The notes under the pieces: generated by a model
Databases searched by the model: none
Seen by the model: only the letters and a program-made list of their open reading frames with translations
What the model was told of the DNA's origin: nothing
From: Hansfordia pulvinata
Taxonomy: Eukaryota > Ascomycota > Sordariomycetes > Xylariales
DNA length: 64,000 bases
Direction: 5' to 3'
NCBI GenBank assembly: GCA_006538405.1
Contig: BJKQ01000038.1
Location: forward strand, 25,115 to 89,114
Shown here: positions 36,141-50,445 of the stretch, piece by piece
How the letters are laid out: each line of letters starts with the position of its first letter
Position numbering within the stretch: the stretch's first letter is position 1
Translations under genes and position numbers: made by a program

Positions 36141-39100
36141 AAAGAAAGAAAAGGGGGGTTTTCTTAATTAAATTATATTAATTCGTGCCTTACCCCCGGT
36201 AAGGTTTCTTAAAATTACTTATTACTTATTACTTAATTTACCCGTTTTACCCACCGGCGTTAAAACGTATTAAATTTTTCTTATTAAAACTTAAGTTAAA
36301 CCTTTTTAACTTATCGTAACTTAAAACTTATTAATAAAAATAATAAAATTAACGTTATTACTTAATATATTAAAGATTAACTTAAATATACTTAAGTATT
36401 ATTATTATTACTTATTATAACTTATATATTAAAACTTTAATTTAATACCACTTATAATAAGCCACGTTAAAAGTAAAAAATATAATCAATAAGTTATTAT
36501 TTAAAATTAAGTCTTATAATAAAATCATCGGCTTTAAAGTTAAAAAATTAAATAACGAGTTAAATTTTAAAAGTAAAAAGGATTATAAAATTAAATAATC
36601 GCTTAAATAAGCTGCTTATAAGCTTATATAAAATTATATATATATTAAAAATAAACTTTAAAAACCTATTTTAATATTAATATATTATATTTAAAGAGTC
36701 TTCTAAAAATATTATTAAAATTAAAACGATCGTGTTATTATTATTATTTTATAACTTTTAAAGTTTAAAGGTGTAATAACTTAATTAAGGTTTAATTTTA
36801 TTAAAAAGCGGTTAAAAAAGTAATAAAAGCCCTTTATTAAAACATTAATTAAAAAGGGAAATTAAGTTTTTAAAAAGCTTTAATTAAATATTAATTAATC
36901 GATTATAAATACGGCGACCGTGATATAAGACTTGTTTTATTATAATTGAAAGGGGCGGCGCTTAAAATTAATAATAACGAAAAGCATATAATAAGTAAAT
37001 ACTTTTATAAGTAAAGTGATAAGCGTTAAAGAATTTTAATTAATAGTTTTTTAATTTATAATTATAAACTTTTATAAATTTAATAATCTTATAAAAGTTA
37101 AAAATACCGGTATAAAGATTTAATTAATAATCATTAATTTATCTTTTAAAGTGTAATTAATAATTATATAATAATTATATTAAATATTATTAAATTAAAA
37201 GCGTGAATAAGGTTTCTTTTATATATATAACGTATAAATAAGGATAAGACCGTATATTTTAATAAAGTTTAAATATTAAATAGTTTAAATTTATAAATCG
37301 TAATTTAATTAATTATAAAGACTTAAATAAAATAATAGAAAACAATTTATATAATAAAACTTATATTAATCTTTAATATATTAAATATAAGTAAAGATTA
37401 ACCGACTTATTATAATTTATAATATTTAAAACTTATTATAATAATAAAGGTAATAAAGTAAGCGTAATTACTTTTAAATTAAAGTCCTTTTTTAATATTA
37501 AAGCGTATCGTTTATAAATATATAATTAATATAAAGTCTTTAATATTAGCCTTTATAAGTATTTTATTAAAAAACTCTTAAATTAAACGTTTATATATAT
37601 ATATAAATAAGTAGTATAAAAGCCTTAAATAAAGTATATACTTTTAAAAACGGTGCGGAATAAAATAATTTATTATTAATAAAGGCCGAACTTAATAAGT
37701 TAAATAAAAGTAATTAATATATAATTCTTATATTTTAAATTATTAAAACCCACCTTTTTTATTTTCTTACTTTATCCGTTTATGATTATATTCGCGGTTT
37801 TTAATATAAGCGTAAAATAAATTATCTTTATATAATCTTTTTTTAATTAAGCATTAATATATTATAATCGATAATAATAAAGAATTAATTAAAGTGCCTT
37901 AATTATAATATTATAAATTTTATTATATTAAAATATAATATTTTAAAATAACGTATTATTATTTATAATATTAAAAAGGATATTAAATAAGTCTTTTTTA
38001 AGTAATAATAATAAATATAATTTTAATAATATAAGTAATATAATTAATATATAATTAAATATTAATTTACTTTATAAATTATATTATACTTTAATAAAAT
38101 AAAATTTATATTGTTAATATTAAGCGAAAATATTTTAAATTTATTATATAAAAATATAACGGAATTTATATACTATTTATAATCCTGCTTTTTATTATTA
38201 ATATTATTTACTTAATTAAGGTCCTCTTTTTATTTAAAAGCTTTAATATTTACCTGGTTAAAAGTAATAATAATATTATTAAGGAGTGCGTGAAAGTCTT
38301 AAGTTAATTCCGTATTATAAAGAACTTAATTAAGGTGCGTTTTAAGAAAATAATTATATAAAGTTAATATATTTTAAATTAATTTATAAAAAGACTTACT
38401 ATTAATCTTCGATTTACTTTATAATACGTTTATATACTTATATTTTATTATTTCTTAAGTTTTAAGTTATATATTTATTAAGATTATAAAGGATTTTAAT
38501 TAATATAATATGTCTTTAATTATAAACTTCTTTAAATTAAAGAGATAAGTTACTTTTATAAGTATAAAAACGGGCGGTATTTACGTTTATAAATATCACT
38601 TTTATAATTTTTTATCGCTTATTTAACGCTTTAATTATTATAATTAAGTTTTTATATTTAAGTGTTATCTTAAAGCTATAAAAAGAAAGTTAAGTATACG
38701 TTAATTATATTAAATAATTTAAAATTAACGGCCTTAAGCTTAAAAGAGAGGTTAGTTATAATAAAGGGTTTTAAATAAAAATATAATAAAAATAATATAA
38801 AAAAGGTATAAAAGTAAAATAAAACTTATTTATATACTTTCATTAAATTATTAACTTATTTTAATATAAAAGGTAAAGATTATTTTATAATAATTAATTT
38901 ATAATTTATAAGTAAGATTAAAAGTATCGATAAAAGTTAATATTAAGTTAATTAAAGTAAAATCGGTTATAAGTTAATAAAGCGTAATAATTATATATTA
39001 ATTTTATTAAAAACATATTTAAAATAAGATACGTTATCTCCTTTATAAATGTAAAATTAAAATCAGTTAAAGTAATATTAAAGCTAATAATTATAATAAA

Positions 39101-42100
39101 GCGTGGTATATATATAAGTAAGGAAAGTAAAAAGGTTAATAAAAAGGTAATATATAAAACGAAATAAGTAATAATAAGTTAAAGAAAAAGAATTTCTTTG
39201 ATAAAAACCGATAAAGAAAAAAGATAAAATAAAGAAAAAGTTAATTTAATTAAAATTTAAGAAAATAAATTTATAAGTTTAAAGTAGAAATTTATTATAT
39301 AATAAAGTATAATTATAACGCTTATAATATTAATAATAAATTTATTAAAGTAAAAAAATGATAATAAGTATATAATAATTAACTTAATATTTATTTAAAT
39401 AATATTAATATATATATATATATTATTATAAATCTTTCGTATAAGTTATATATCTTTAAATAAAATAATAATTCGCTTAATATAAATAGTATAATATTAT
39501 CTTATAATAAAAAGAAATATAATAAATACTTTTATTCCTTTTTATAAAGTTATTAACGTTAATAAGTAAAGGCGTAAATTAAAGATTAATAAGTTAATAA
39601 TATCGCGAATTATACGTTAAAAAGGTAATTATAAAAGTAAAAAGCCTTATTAACTTTATAACTTTTAAATCTTATATAAAACGTATATTAAAATAAAACA
39701 TTAATATAATAAAGTAATTAATAAATATTATTTGTTACTTAAAAGATAACGGCGTTTCTTTTAAGGAATTAACTTTTTTCTTAATAATAAAAGATAAAGG
39801 GCCTTTTATAAAATATAACGTTTATATTTAATACTTTTTATAAGTTTTAAGGTATGTTTTCTTTTTTACGATTTATATAATAAAGTTAATAAAGTTTATA
39901 ATAAGTAATATATAAGGTTATTAATAAGTAAATTAAAAAGGGTGATCGATTCTTTAAGTTACCATCTTTTATATTATTATTTAAAATCTTATTATTAATT
40001 AAAAAAGAAATTTTTAAATAAAAAGGTATAAGTAAAGAAAAGGTTAAGTAACTTAAATTTAAAAGATAAAGGTATAAATATATATATAAAAAGAGCTTTA
40101 CTAATAAAGGAAGGTAATATAATAAAAGTGTAATTATTAAGTTTTCTTTAAACTTAATCTTTTATTTATTTACCTTTTATTAATTATTTTTTATCTTTTC
40201 ACCTTTTTAATTAATTAAAAAACTTAATATAAGTGATACTTATAATATATAATCTTCGCCGCCACCTTTATTATAATTTTATAATTTAAAAATCTTATTA
40301 AACTTAAATAATTTAATTATTTTAAAAAAAAATAAAAAAAAAACTTTATATAAGTTAAGTTAACTTATTATATGTTTTAAGTATAATGTACTAATTTAAG
40401 CTGGTTTGAAGAACTTATCTTTTATAATTTAAGTTAAAAGTCGTATTTTTAAATATTTAATAAAACTATTATAAAAGGGTTATTTTTAAAAAAGGTTAAG
40501 ATTATTAATAATAAGCTTATTATTAAGTATTATAAATATAATACTTATTCAACCCACCTTAACTTCCTTAAATCGTTAAGCACCTTATTAATAATTAAAT
40601 ATATTAAGTTTTTAAAGTGTATTTAAATTGATTATACGGCTTATAAAAATATTAATATTAATATATTATAAAATAAATAAGTATATAATTATTACATAAT
40701 TATCGGTATAATTTAATTATATATAAATATTATAATTACTTTAAGTCTTATATATTATATAAAAAATAATAAACTTTTTAATTATAATATAATTACTTAT
40801 TAATTAATATAATAATTTGTTTTTTATAAAATTTTTACGATTAATAACCTTTAATAATAAGCTTCCTTTTTAATTATTAAACCCGGTTAAGTAAGAAAAG
40901 CTTTAAATAATATATTATAAGATTATTATTAACGGCGCACTTAAAACTTACTTATTTATAAGTTATATTAATGTTTTAATTAATATTTAAATTAATCTTA
41001 ATATATAATACGTTATTAAAAAGTATATATTTATTTTATAAAGAAAAGTTAAAAGTTATAATGTATTTTAATCGAGATTTCATTATACACAGATAAAATA
41101 AATAAGATTAATACTTATATATTAATAAATCGCTTTTTTGAATTAAACCTTGATTATTAAATCCGTCACTTTATTATAAATAATAAAGTTAATATTAACG
41201 TTATAAAAACGAAAAAGTGGTTATTTCATTATAATATATAAAGTAATATTTTTAATATAAAAAATCCTTTATATATTATATTCCTTATAACATATATTTA
41301 ACGACCTTTTAATACGTTATTAATTTAACTTAATATTGTTATTAAAGTTTAAGTATTTAAGTTATTTACCGACGATTATTATAACTTTAATCCTTTACTT
41401 AACTTTAAAAGTTAATAATAAAATATAATAAATATACGAATTATAATTCATATATAATTAATACTTATTCTTTATATTCTTATAACTTTAATCGTTTAAC
41501 TTTTAAATAAATATTAATATATATTAATCAACCTTAATTACTTAATAATAAGAATATATTTTTAATAATAACCTTATTAATAATATTAAGTAAACACGGC
41601 TTATTAAATTTATTTATAATATTGTTACTTAATAAAGCTTAATAATATATTTCTTTATTTTCATATAACGGCTTTATTATATTATTAAGCGGTTTATTAA
41701 TAATTATAATAAGTTAAAGGCCGTAAGTAAGTAAAAGTCTTAATTATTATTATTTAATAATATATAACTTTATATCGATTTTTATATCGATAATATAAAG
41801 ATATTTAATTCAATTATAAATCAATTTAATAACTTAAAGGAAAGTTCCTTTTCTTATATAATAATTAAGCCTTATAACGTTATAAAACACTTTTATTTTA
41901 TTAAAAAGAGTTTAAATCCTTAATCGTAAATTTAAATTAAAATAACGGTTAAATAATAATAATAATGAAATCCGCCGTAAACGTAATTATTAATAAGGTA
42001 TAAATATATATATATAAAGTGCTTATAAATTATAAACAGATTATTTTTATTATTATTTCACTTTACTCGCCGATTCGCCACCTTAAAATATTATAATAAA

Positions 42101-45100
42101 CCTAATTTTTAATTAATAACGATTTTTTAAAATGAATAAAAATAACGCCGAGTTATATAATAACGTTAAAGCGCTTTTAAAAGCGAATTATAAGTTTAAC
42201 CAAAAACAGTATAATTAATATATTATAAAAAACCCTTATATTTAAATTCATTTAATAAAGTTTATTTATTTAAGTTTTAATTTATAAAAGATAATAATAA
42301 TTTAAAATGGGTTTATTTTATTTATTATTTATTGATACCGTTTTAAGAAGCTAATTAATTAAATTACTTTAATTAAGCGTTATAAAAGGTTATAATTAAT
42401 ACTTATCTTATAAATAATGATAAGTTTTATTATTATTAATTATATATTAATTATATATTTATATTAATATTAACGGTTATTAAAATATAACTTAAAAACT
42501 ATTATACTTATCTTTTAAAAAAAGAAATTAAAAAGCTATTTAAGTTTAATTAATTTAATATAAGATTTATTATATATTTAACTTATATTAATATAACTTA
42601 AACGGACTTAATACTTCGCTTATTTAATTTATAATTAAAATCGGTTTTTTATTAACCTTAAAAACTTTTATAAGCAGCTTATAATCTCGCTTCTTTATAT
42701 ATTATTAATATCGATTAAAGTGATTTAAACATGCTTTAAAACTATAATATTAATTAAGATATTATTATAAATAAAATTTATCGATTATAAAAATTATAAA
42801 AGGCTTTAAACGTTAAGTGTTTTAAAGAGTTATATTATATTATATTAATTTTATAATTAAATAAAACTTTAATAAATAGCTTAATTTTAAAATCTTTTAA
42901 TAATTAATTAACCTTTTATTAATCGCTTTATATTAATATTAATATATATTTATTATAAAGAAAGAGTTAAGTGTAAGCGAAGTTATCATATAAAAGTAAC
43001 CGAAAAAATACTTAAAAGAATTTATTAATATAAAAACGCCTTTATAAAAAGCCTTTATATAGATTTAATAATAATATTACGCTTTTTTAAATTATAATAA
43101 ATAAAAAAATAAACCAATTTAGCTTTATTATAAATAATAATAAGGATTATATAATAAAAAGCAAGCTTAAAAGCAGTATATTATTTTTAATTAAGCGTAA
43201 GCGATTAAAGAGATAATACCTTTATAAATAAAAAAGTATAAAAGATTAAAAAATAACGGCCTTAATAAAGTTAAATTATTATACGCTTATAATGTTATTT
43301 AAAGTGTTATATAATTAATATAAAGCTTTTTAATAAATACAAGTATTATATAATTAATTATTATTATACACTTAATAATTAATTTCATACTTATATTAAT
43401 TAAAACTTTAAATATAAATCTTATTTTATATATATTTTATAAAGTATATACCTTTTTTTCTTATATAAGAGTTTTATATTTCGCTTTACGGTCCTTTTAA
43501 TTCGTGTAATTTAATTATACTTTTTTTATTTAAGCTTAAATATTTAAGGATTATTAATTATATAAACTTTTTTTAAAGCTTAAGTTAAAGCCTTATTAAA
43601 AGACCGGTTTAAAATAACTCTTTACGTTATATCCGTTATAAAATTTGCTTTTATTCGCCTTATTTATTTCGCTTTTTTAATTTATTACTTTTTCTTACTT
43701 TTAAATATAATTAAAATAATTTAAGTTTTTATTATTATTACTTTTATTATTATTATATTTATTAAGGTTATAATTATTAATTGTTTTATTATTATTATTA
43801 CCTTTTTTATTATTATAACCGTTAAAGTAAAGATTATTCTTATTATAATTATTAAAGTAAAGATTATTATTATCTTTTTCATTAATTTAATATTTATTAA
43901 CTTTAATCTTATTACTGTTAAAATTAATATATTAAAAAATATCACTTTTACTTTAAATATTTATAAACTCCTTATTTTTAACTGTATTAAAATCTTATTT
44001 TAATCGTAAAGTTTAATTTAACTTTATTTATTTATTTTTAAGCTTAATAAGGTTTATTAACGGCTTAAAGCGCTCTTTATTTTTCCTTTTTTAAGGTAAG
44101 GTAAGGTTAACGTTTAAAATATATTTATTATTAATAATTTTATTATATTTAAGAATTTAACTTAATATATAAACATCCTTTTATATAATTATAACCCGCT
44201 TTTTATAAAAAGTTAAAACTTATATAATTAATATAAGTTAATAATAATTATATATTAATTATATTAAATTATATTACTTTCCTTTAAGTATTAAGATTAA
44301 TATAACTTTAAATAACCTTTAAAGGGCTTTTTTATTAAACCTTCTTATTTTATTATAATTGACTTATTATTATAAGTTTTTATAAGATTAACCGTAACTT
44401 CGCGAACCACTTTTTAAAATAAAGCCTTTTTTATAAAAAAGAAATATTCGCTTAATATTACTTAATCTTATAAAGCGTTATAATTATAAAGTATTAATAA
44501 GTTATATTAGCTTTTAGTTTAAATTCACTTATTTTTAAAAAGGTAACGTCTCTTTTTAAGGCTTTATAATAAAAGGGCTGATTTTTAAAAAGCTTTTATT
44601 GAAGCCTTATTTAATAATAAGCTTTTAAAGTTATTTATATCCGTGGCCTTTTATTATTAATACTTATATTAACTTTTTACTTTATTTTTATTATAATTGA
44701 ACTCTTATAAAAAGCTTATAATTAATAATTTATATAAATTAATATTAATTATAAGTTAAGTACATATTAAGTGATTAAATATTAAATCTTTTTTAATAAA
44801 AGCGGTTAAAAATTATAAAATATTAATAAAAGTTATATACTCCCTCTTTTTATAATAACTTAAAACGGGCGCGTAATTACTTTAATAATAAATTTATAAT
44901 ATCTTTATAAGTTTTATAAAATTAATCGAAAAAATTATAATTATATATTAATTAATTATTTAATTATTAAAATTTTAACTTTAATAATAAAATCGATAAA
45001 TCTAATATAATTATTAATAACACGAGTTTTAATATAATCGTGAATAATAATATAATAAGAAAATGAAATAATAATAATTTAAAAGATAAAGATAATAATT

Positions 45101-45600
45101 AAGTACGAAAATATTCAACGTTAATTAAATTAAAATAAATAAAAGCTTTTATATAAAAAAACCATATATTAATTATATTAATTCTTTATTAAATACATTT
45201 ATAATAATAACTTTAATGATATTATTAATAATAGCTTTATCTTTTAATTTCTTTATCTTTTTATCCTCATTACTTATGTAATAATTATATTTTATTTTAC
45301 GATGTTTTTTAACTTAATAATATTTAATTAACATCCTTTTTATATTACTTAATTTCATTTAATATAATAATTACTTATTAATATTTAAACGTTAATATAT
45401 ATACTTATTATTATTCAATTATTATTTATTTTACTTACCGTTACTTACCTCTTATTTTAACTACTTATAAGTACTTCTTTTAATACATAAATAAGTTAAG
45501 TAATTCTAAATTACCCGGGCTTTAAAAAATGTCATTTTAAGTACTTATCTTATTCAGCTAGGTCTTAATTAATACTTATAGGTCCTTATATATAAACCTT
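36140..45600. repeat. RIP-mutated AT-rich block, 9.5 kb
   Basis: Nearly pure A/T with TpA excess and no coding frame. Probably several overlapping dead transposons. I found no matching termini by eye. An isoleucine-rich frame at 43,721-43,945 is a by-product of short ATTATT and TTAAAGTAAAGATTATT direct repeats. Confidence 0.8.
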
Positions 45601-46780
45601 AGCCCCCGGACATTAATAGTATAGTTCTTATCTTCTTAAAAGGTTTACCATCGTTTAATACACATTCTTTACACCCCCCCTCCCCTTAATTATCAGTTCT
45701 ATTAAGTGTCTGTCTGCTGCCTGCCGGGGCTTAGCGTCCAGTCAATATGTTTATAACAATCCGAGCATTGCTTAAAAGGAAGGTCAGTATTAATTAATAC
45801 CTTTACTTTCAACACTAATGCTACTTATCGCGCACACTCACCAGCTGCCATAACGTCACAGCTTAAACTTAAACACGTTATAGCCGTCCAACGTTAATAT
45901 TAACGTGGAACGCCTCCGGGGGTTTCAACGGGTGCGACGGCTATTAATATAATAACAGGCGCGCGAGTATCACGTTCCGGTTAAGGTAATCGGGTGATTA
46001 TCCCACTGCCGATACTAAAAGACGGCGATGACTTAACAACGGTAAGTAAACAAGTATTTAAGATATAGCATCTCCGGCGATGGTATCTCGAGACGCGATC
46101 TTTCCCGCTATGGCGTTTTAAATAAGGTCGAGGAGGCTATCTGACTTACTTAAATCGAGCTATACGCCGTCGTCCATTACTTAATACGAGTAATAGAAAC
46201 AGCCTTATTAAGACGACACGGTCGGGGACCGGTGAAACGGTAAAGCGGGCGCTTATTAATAATTACGGGCACCGTGACCTTTACCCTTTTACTTAATTAT
46301 TCTTAGCTTTATAAGTCCGCCAGTTTAATTAACGAGAAACTCCCCGTTCAGCTCACTTAAGCTAAGAACTTAAGGAAACACATTTCGCTTTAACATTTAA
46401 GACGTTTCTCTAGCTTATATTAACGTTAAGGAACAGCTTTCTTTATTACCTGCTAATATCATCACTCCCCTCTTTCAGCTCGTTAATATAGTCTTACTCG
46501 AAACGGCCTTAACCTTTATGCCCTTTATTCTGTTTAATAACGCGACCATATTATATTAGTCTCATATTTACGCTTTTCAACTCACCTTTCACCTCCCTCC
46601 TCGCCTGTGATATCGGCGCCGCCACGAGATTATCGTTATCTTAATATTAACTGTAACTCTTACATTTCTCTGGCCGCACCATTATTTAACCTTTAACTTC
46701 GACCTTCAATAATTAAAGATTATATATCAGGACTTATAAGGTTACGTCGACGCTGAGATCAGCTGGCTTAATACTTATAC
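45600..46780. other. Intermediate-composition stretch, partly RIP-mutated
   Basis: Carries more G/C than its surroundings (for example GGAACGCCTCCGGGGGTTTC) but is full of TTAA, TAAG and in-frame stops in all frames. Probably a sequence hit less often by RIP. No gene can be read. Confidence 0.5.
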
Positions 46781-49700
46781 ATATAATTACTTAATTTTAA
46801 GTTTAATTAATTTAAAATTACCCGAATTTTAAAAATAGTAATTAGAACATTTATAAATACTTATTATAAGAATTCAATAATAATAAATATATATTTTATT
46901 ATATAAGTTTTCTTAAAATAAAAATAAATTTATTCAGCGCTCTTTTATAATGAGAAACTTAAACTTTAAGAAAAAGTAATGCACGAAATATAAGTAATAT
47001 ATAAATATTAAACGTATTAAATATAAAGTAAGAAAAGTAAAGCTATTAATAAAGATATTATAATAATTATTATAAAAGCTATATTGAATTCAAAATTAAT
47101 AAGATAAGCATATAATATTATATATATAAAAACTGCGTATTTTACCTTAAGTAATTAATATTTAAATAACTTTACTCCGTATTATTATTTCAGTCTTTTT
47201 TACGAATATTCTTTCTATTATATTAATAAGAATAGTTTTTTTTACATTTATCGAATCCATTATAATTATAAAAGATCTTAATAATTTATAATAAAGTTTA
47301 TAAATAATGACCGTATTATAGATATATTTATATAACCTTATTAAAATGTTAAAATTATTTAATTTAAATAACGGGATATAATTTCATTATAAATATTAAA
47401 AAAAGATTTATTACTTTTATTTAAAATTCTTATTTCACGTAACTGTTTTACTATTAAAATATTTATATTTAAACGCTTTTAATATATAAATACATAGCTT
47501 ATTATTGTTTTTCTTTTTTAATCGTTAATTATAAGCTTATTAAAAGATCTTTATTTCAATTGAAACTTATTAAATAATAATGAAAAGCAAAAAAGGTAAA
47601 AAGCCAAAAAATAATTAGCTTTAAAATAACTTAATAAACGCCTTGAATATTGTTGATATAAAAACCTACTGAAACGTAGGCTCTTTCATCTTATAAAGTA
47701 GATTGAAAAACGTTAAAGTTAAAAATAAATAAAAACGAGTTTAAACTTAATTACGTTAATGTTTTATAACCGCGATATATAAAGGGATTAAACAATCTTA
47801 AGTACGGTCGTTTAAGTAAATATAAGTTTCTTAATTAAGAAAGCCTTATTTTAAAAAATTTAATATAAAAATATTAACGATATATATATATATATCTTTA
47901 ATAATAGCTTATTTATATAAGATAACTATAAAGAGTAAAGTAAGATCTTTTAAAAATAAAAAATTATATATAATAGAAGTTAAATATAAAGTTAACCGGT
48001 CGTGAAAAGTTTTCATCGATATATTATTAAATTTAATAAAATATATTTTTATTATTAATTAAGTATAAGTTGATATTTGGTTTTAGTGCCTTAAAACGGT
48101 TTTTCCACACTTAACGTAAGATTATATACTTAAAATTATCCGATTTTAATAAGAATGATTTTTTTTACATATTATAAAGCTTTAAGTGACTTAATTCGTT
48201 TACGCTTAATTTAAAGTAGTAAAACATTTTTAAGCTTACTTTATAAGTTATATACTATTAGTATTTGAAGGAAAATGACGTTAATTTAACTTTACGCTTC
48301 TTATAATATTAAGTAATATAACATTATTATCAAATTTAAAAAACAGCTTTACATAAATACGTTTTAATAATAATAAATAGGCTTTAAGCTCTTAAAGTCG
48401 GTTTATTTAATAATTATACTTAAACTATACTTAGATTTAAAGATAATATTGTATTTATATAAATAAAAACCGATTTAAGTAAGCGGATTAATATAAGCCG
48501 ATTTAACCTTTTAAAAAATTAAGTATTAAGTTATAAATTAGCGTTATATTTAATTGTAAAACCGGAAGTATATAAAGTATTTATTTAATATAACCTGTAT
48601 TTAAAGCTTTTCATAGCTTTTGTGATTAATATATTTATTTTTAAATGAAACGTTAATTATTATCATAATTTTAAAAAGTACTCGAATTCTTTTAATTAAT
48701 AATAACGGATTTTGAAAGTATAAAGATGATTTATTACTTATAAAGGGGGTTAAAGCTAAGTGAAACCTACTTTATATTAAGAATAAATTAAAGAAGATCT
48801 TCGAAACCTTTAAAATATCTTTATATAATTTAAATATATATTATAATGTATAATAAGCTAATTAAACTTCAACGACGGTTTAAGTTAAAATAGAAAATAT
48901 AATGATATTAAACTTATATTTTAATAAGTATTAATATCGATAATGTAAAATAATATATATATATAATATTAAGTATAATTAATTATCGTTGAAAAGAGTT
49001 AAAAAAGTATTATTAAATAGAAAACCGTGTTTATAATAATTATACGTAAACGTATCGTTTAATTATACTTTTTAAGGGAAAAGTTAAAAGCTCACGAAGA
49101 TAAATAACAGTGAAACGCGCTTTACGCGCCGATAAATAATATAATCAATCCCCTTTTCTTATATGAAAAGTTATAATTTATTTTACTTATTAAGCCGTAC
49201 GTTATGTAACACTTTTTTTTTTAAAAAACGTCTTTAACATTCAATTTTATATATTAAAGTCGCGTTAATTAAACTGAAAACCGAATAAATGATTTAGCTC
49301 TTTATTAAAATAAGATGAATCTTTAATAAAGCCTTTTATCTGCTCTTCTTAATAAATTCGCGTCTTTCGTATTTATGCTTTTAACCTTTATTCTTTATAA
49401 TTAAAGTTTTTTTTTATAAATTTCTTTTCATGAAAACGATTTTAAACACTTTTATTAAATAATGAGCGATTTACGTAAAGATAAGTTCGTGAATACTTTT
49501 AATTTCCACCTTTTTAATGCTTTTAATTCAGCTTATATATAAGAAAAGAATTTTTTAAAAGCTACTAAGTTAATTCATTATTCAATTAAATACTCTTATA
49601 CTATTAATATTAAAATAAAAGTTACGGAATAATGAAGTATTATAAAAAAGCAGTAACTTATATTCTTATTTACTTAAAACCTTACAGTTTATATGATTAT

Positions 49701-50150
49701 TTATAAAATGCTTAATTACATAATTAAACCGTTATATATAAGTCATTTAAATAACTTATTTAAAACTTTTAAATATCGTATAATTTAAAATAACAAGCTT
49801 TTGAAGGAATATAAAATTAAGCTATTATAGATTTTATAAAGGATTCAAGTAATATAAAGAAAATAAACATAATAAAATTTATTTAATTTATCTTTCAAGT
49901 TTAAATTGTCGAGAATTCAGAAATAATAAGCTTATTAAGAAAATAAAGCTATTATAAATGTTATAAAGAAGTAAAATAAAATAAATAAAAGGAATATAAA
50001 AGGGTTTATTTAATTTACTTTCCTTATACGGGAAACTGTTCTTAAAAACCAAGAAGACTTAAATTACTTAAAAACTTTATATGTCCGTTTAAGTAACGGA
50101 GTTAATGAAGTTAACTCTTAAAAAGGGTTAAGAGTAAGCGTTATTAATAT
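46780..50150. repeat. RIP-mutated AT-rich block
   Basis: A/T-rich, no ORF, TpA excess. Continues after 50,446 with the same composition, so the GC-rich ORF at 50,163 lies inside one larger block. Confidence 0.8.
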
Positions 50151-50162
50151 TATTATTTCGGC

Positions 50163-50444
50163 ATGGACCGCGAGCAGCGCCAGAAGCCTAAGTCGCTCGA
50201 GAAGCTCCTGTCCGAGGTCGGGCCCATCCAAGCCGTCCGGCAGTGGCGCGCCGTCACCTTAACACTGCTCTCTAAGCGCCCGTCGTTTAGCAACCAGCGC
50301 AACCAAGACACCGAGGCGGTGGTGCAGGCCATCTTCGAGACCCTGTTTACCATCCTCCCCCGCCATTCAGCATTGGTGCTTTGCCCTTGCTTTATGATGG
50401 ACGAGGCCCGCCGCAACGTTGTCTACATCGGCGCAAAGCATTAA
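50163..50444 (+). CDS. 93-residue ORF in a sharply bounded GC island, unknown
   Basis: ATG at 50,163 to TAA at 50,442-50,444. The frame begins within three bases of the left edge of a GC-rich island and ends at its right edge, while both flanks are almost pure A/T. The protein starts MDREQRQKPKSLEKLLSEVG, is helical and charged, and ends in ALVLCPCFMMDEARRNVVY. No signal peptide or membrane segment. I do not recognise a family. The fit between ORF and island argues for plus-strand coding over the overlapping minus-strand frame (50,153-50,416). It may be one exon of a larger gene, a late insertion that escaped RIP, or a segment kept by selection. Confidence 0.45.
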   Translation: MDREQRQKPKSLEKLLSEVGPIQAVRQWRAVTLTLLSKRPSFSNQRNQDTEAVVQAIFETLFTILPRHSALVLCPCFMMDEARRNVVYIGAKH

Positions 50445-50445
50445 A

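Noticed and set aside
43721..43945. Isoleucine-rich minus-strand frame that looks like a membrane protein
   Set aside because: Produced by ATT-rich direct repeats in an AT block; the hydrophobicity follows from base composition.
50153..50416. 87-codon minus-strand frame across the GC island
   Set aside because: It does not fit the island edges as the plus-strand frame does, and its composition is less protein-like. Not fully excluded.
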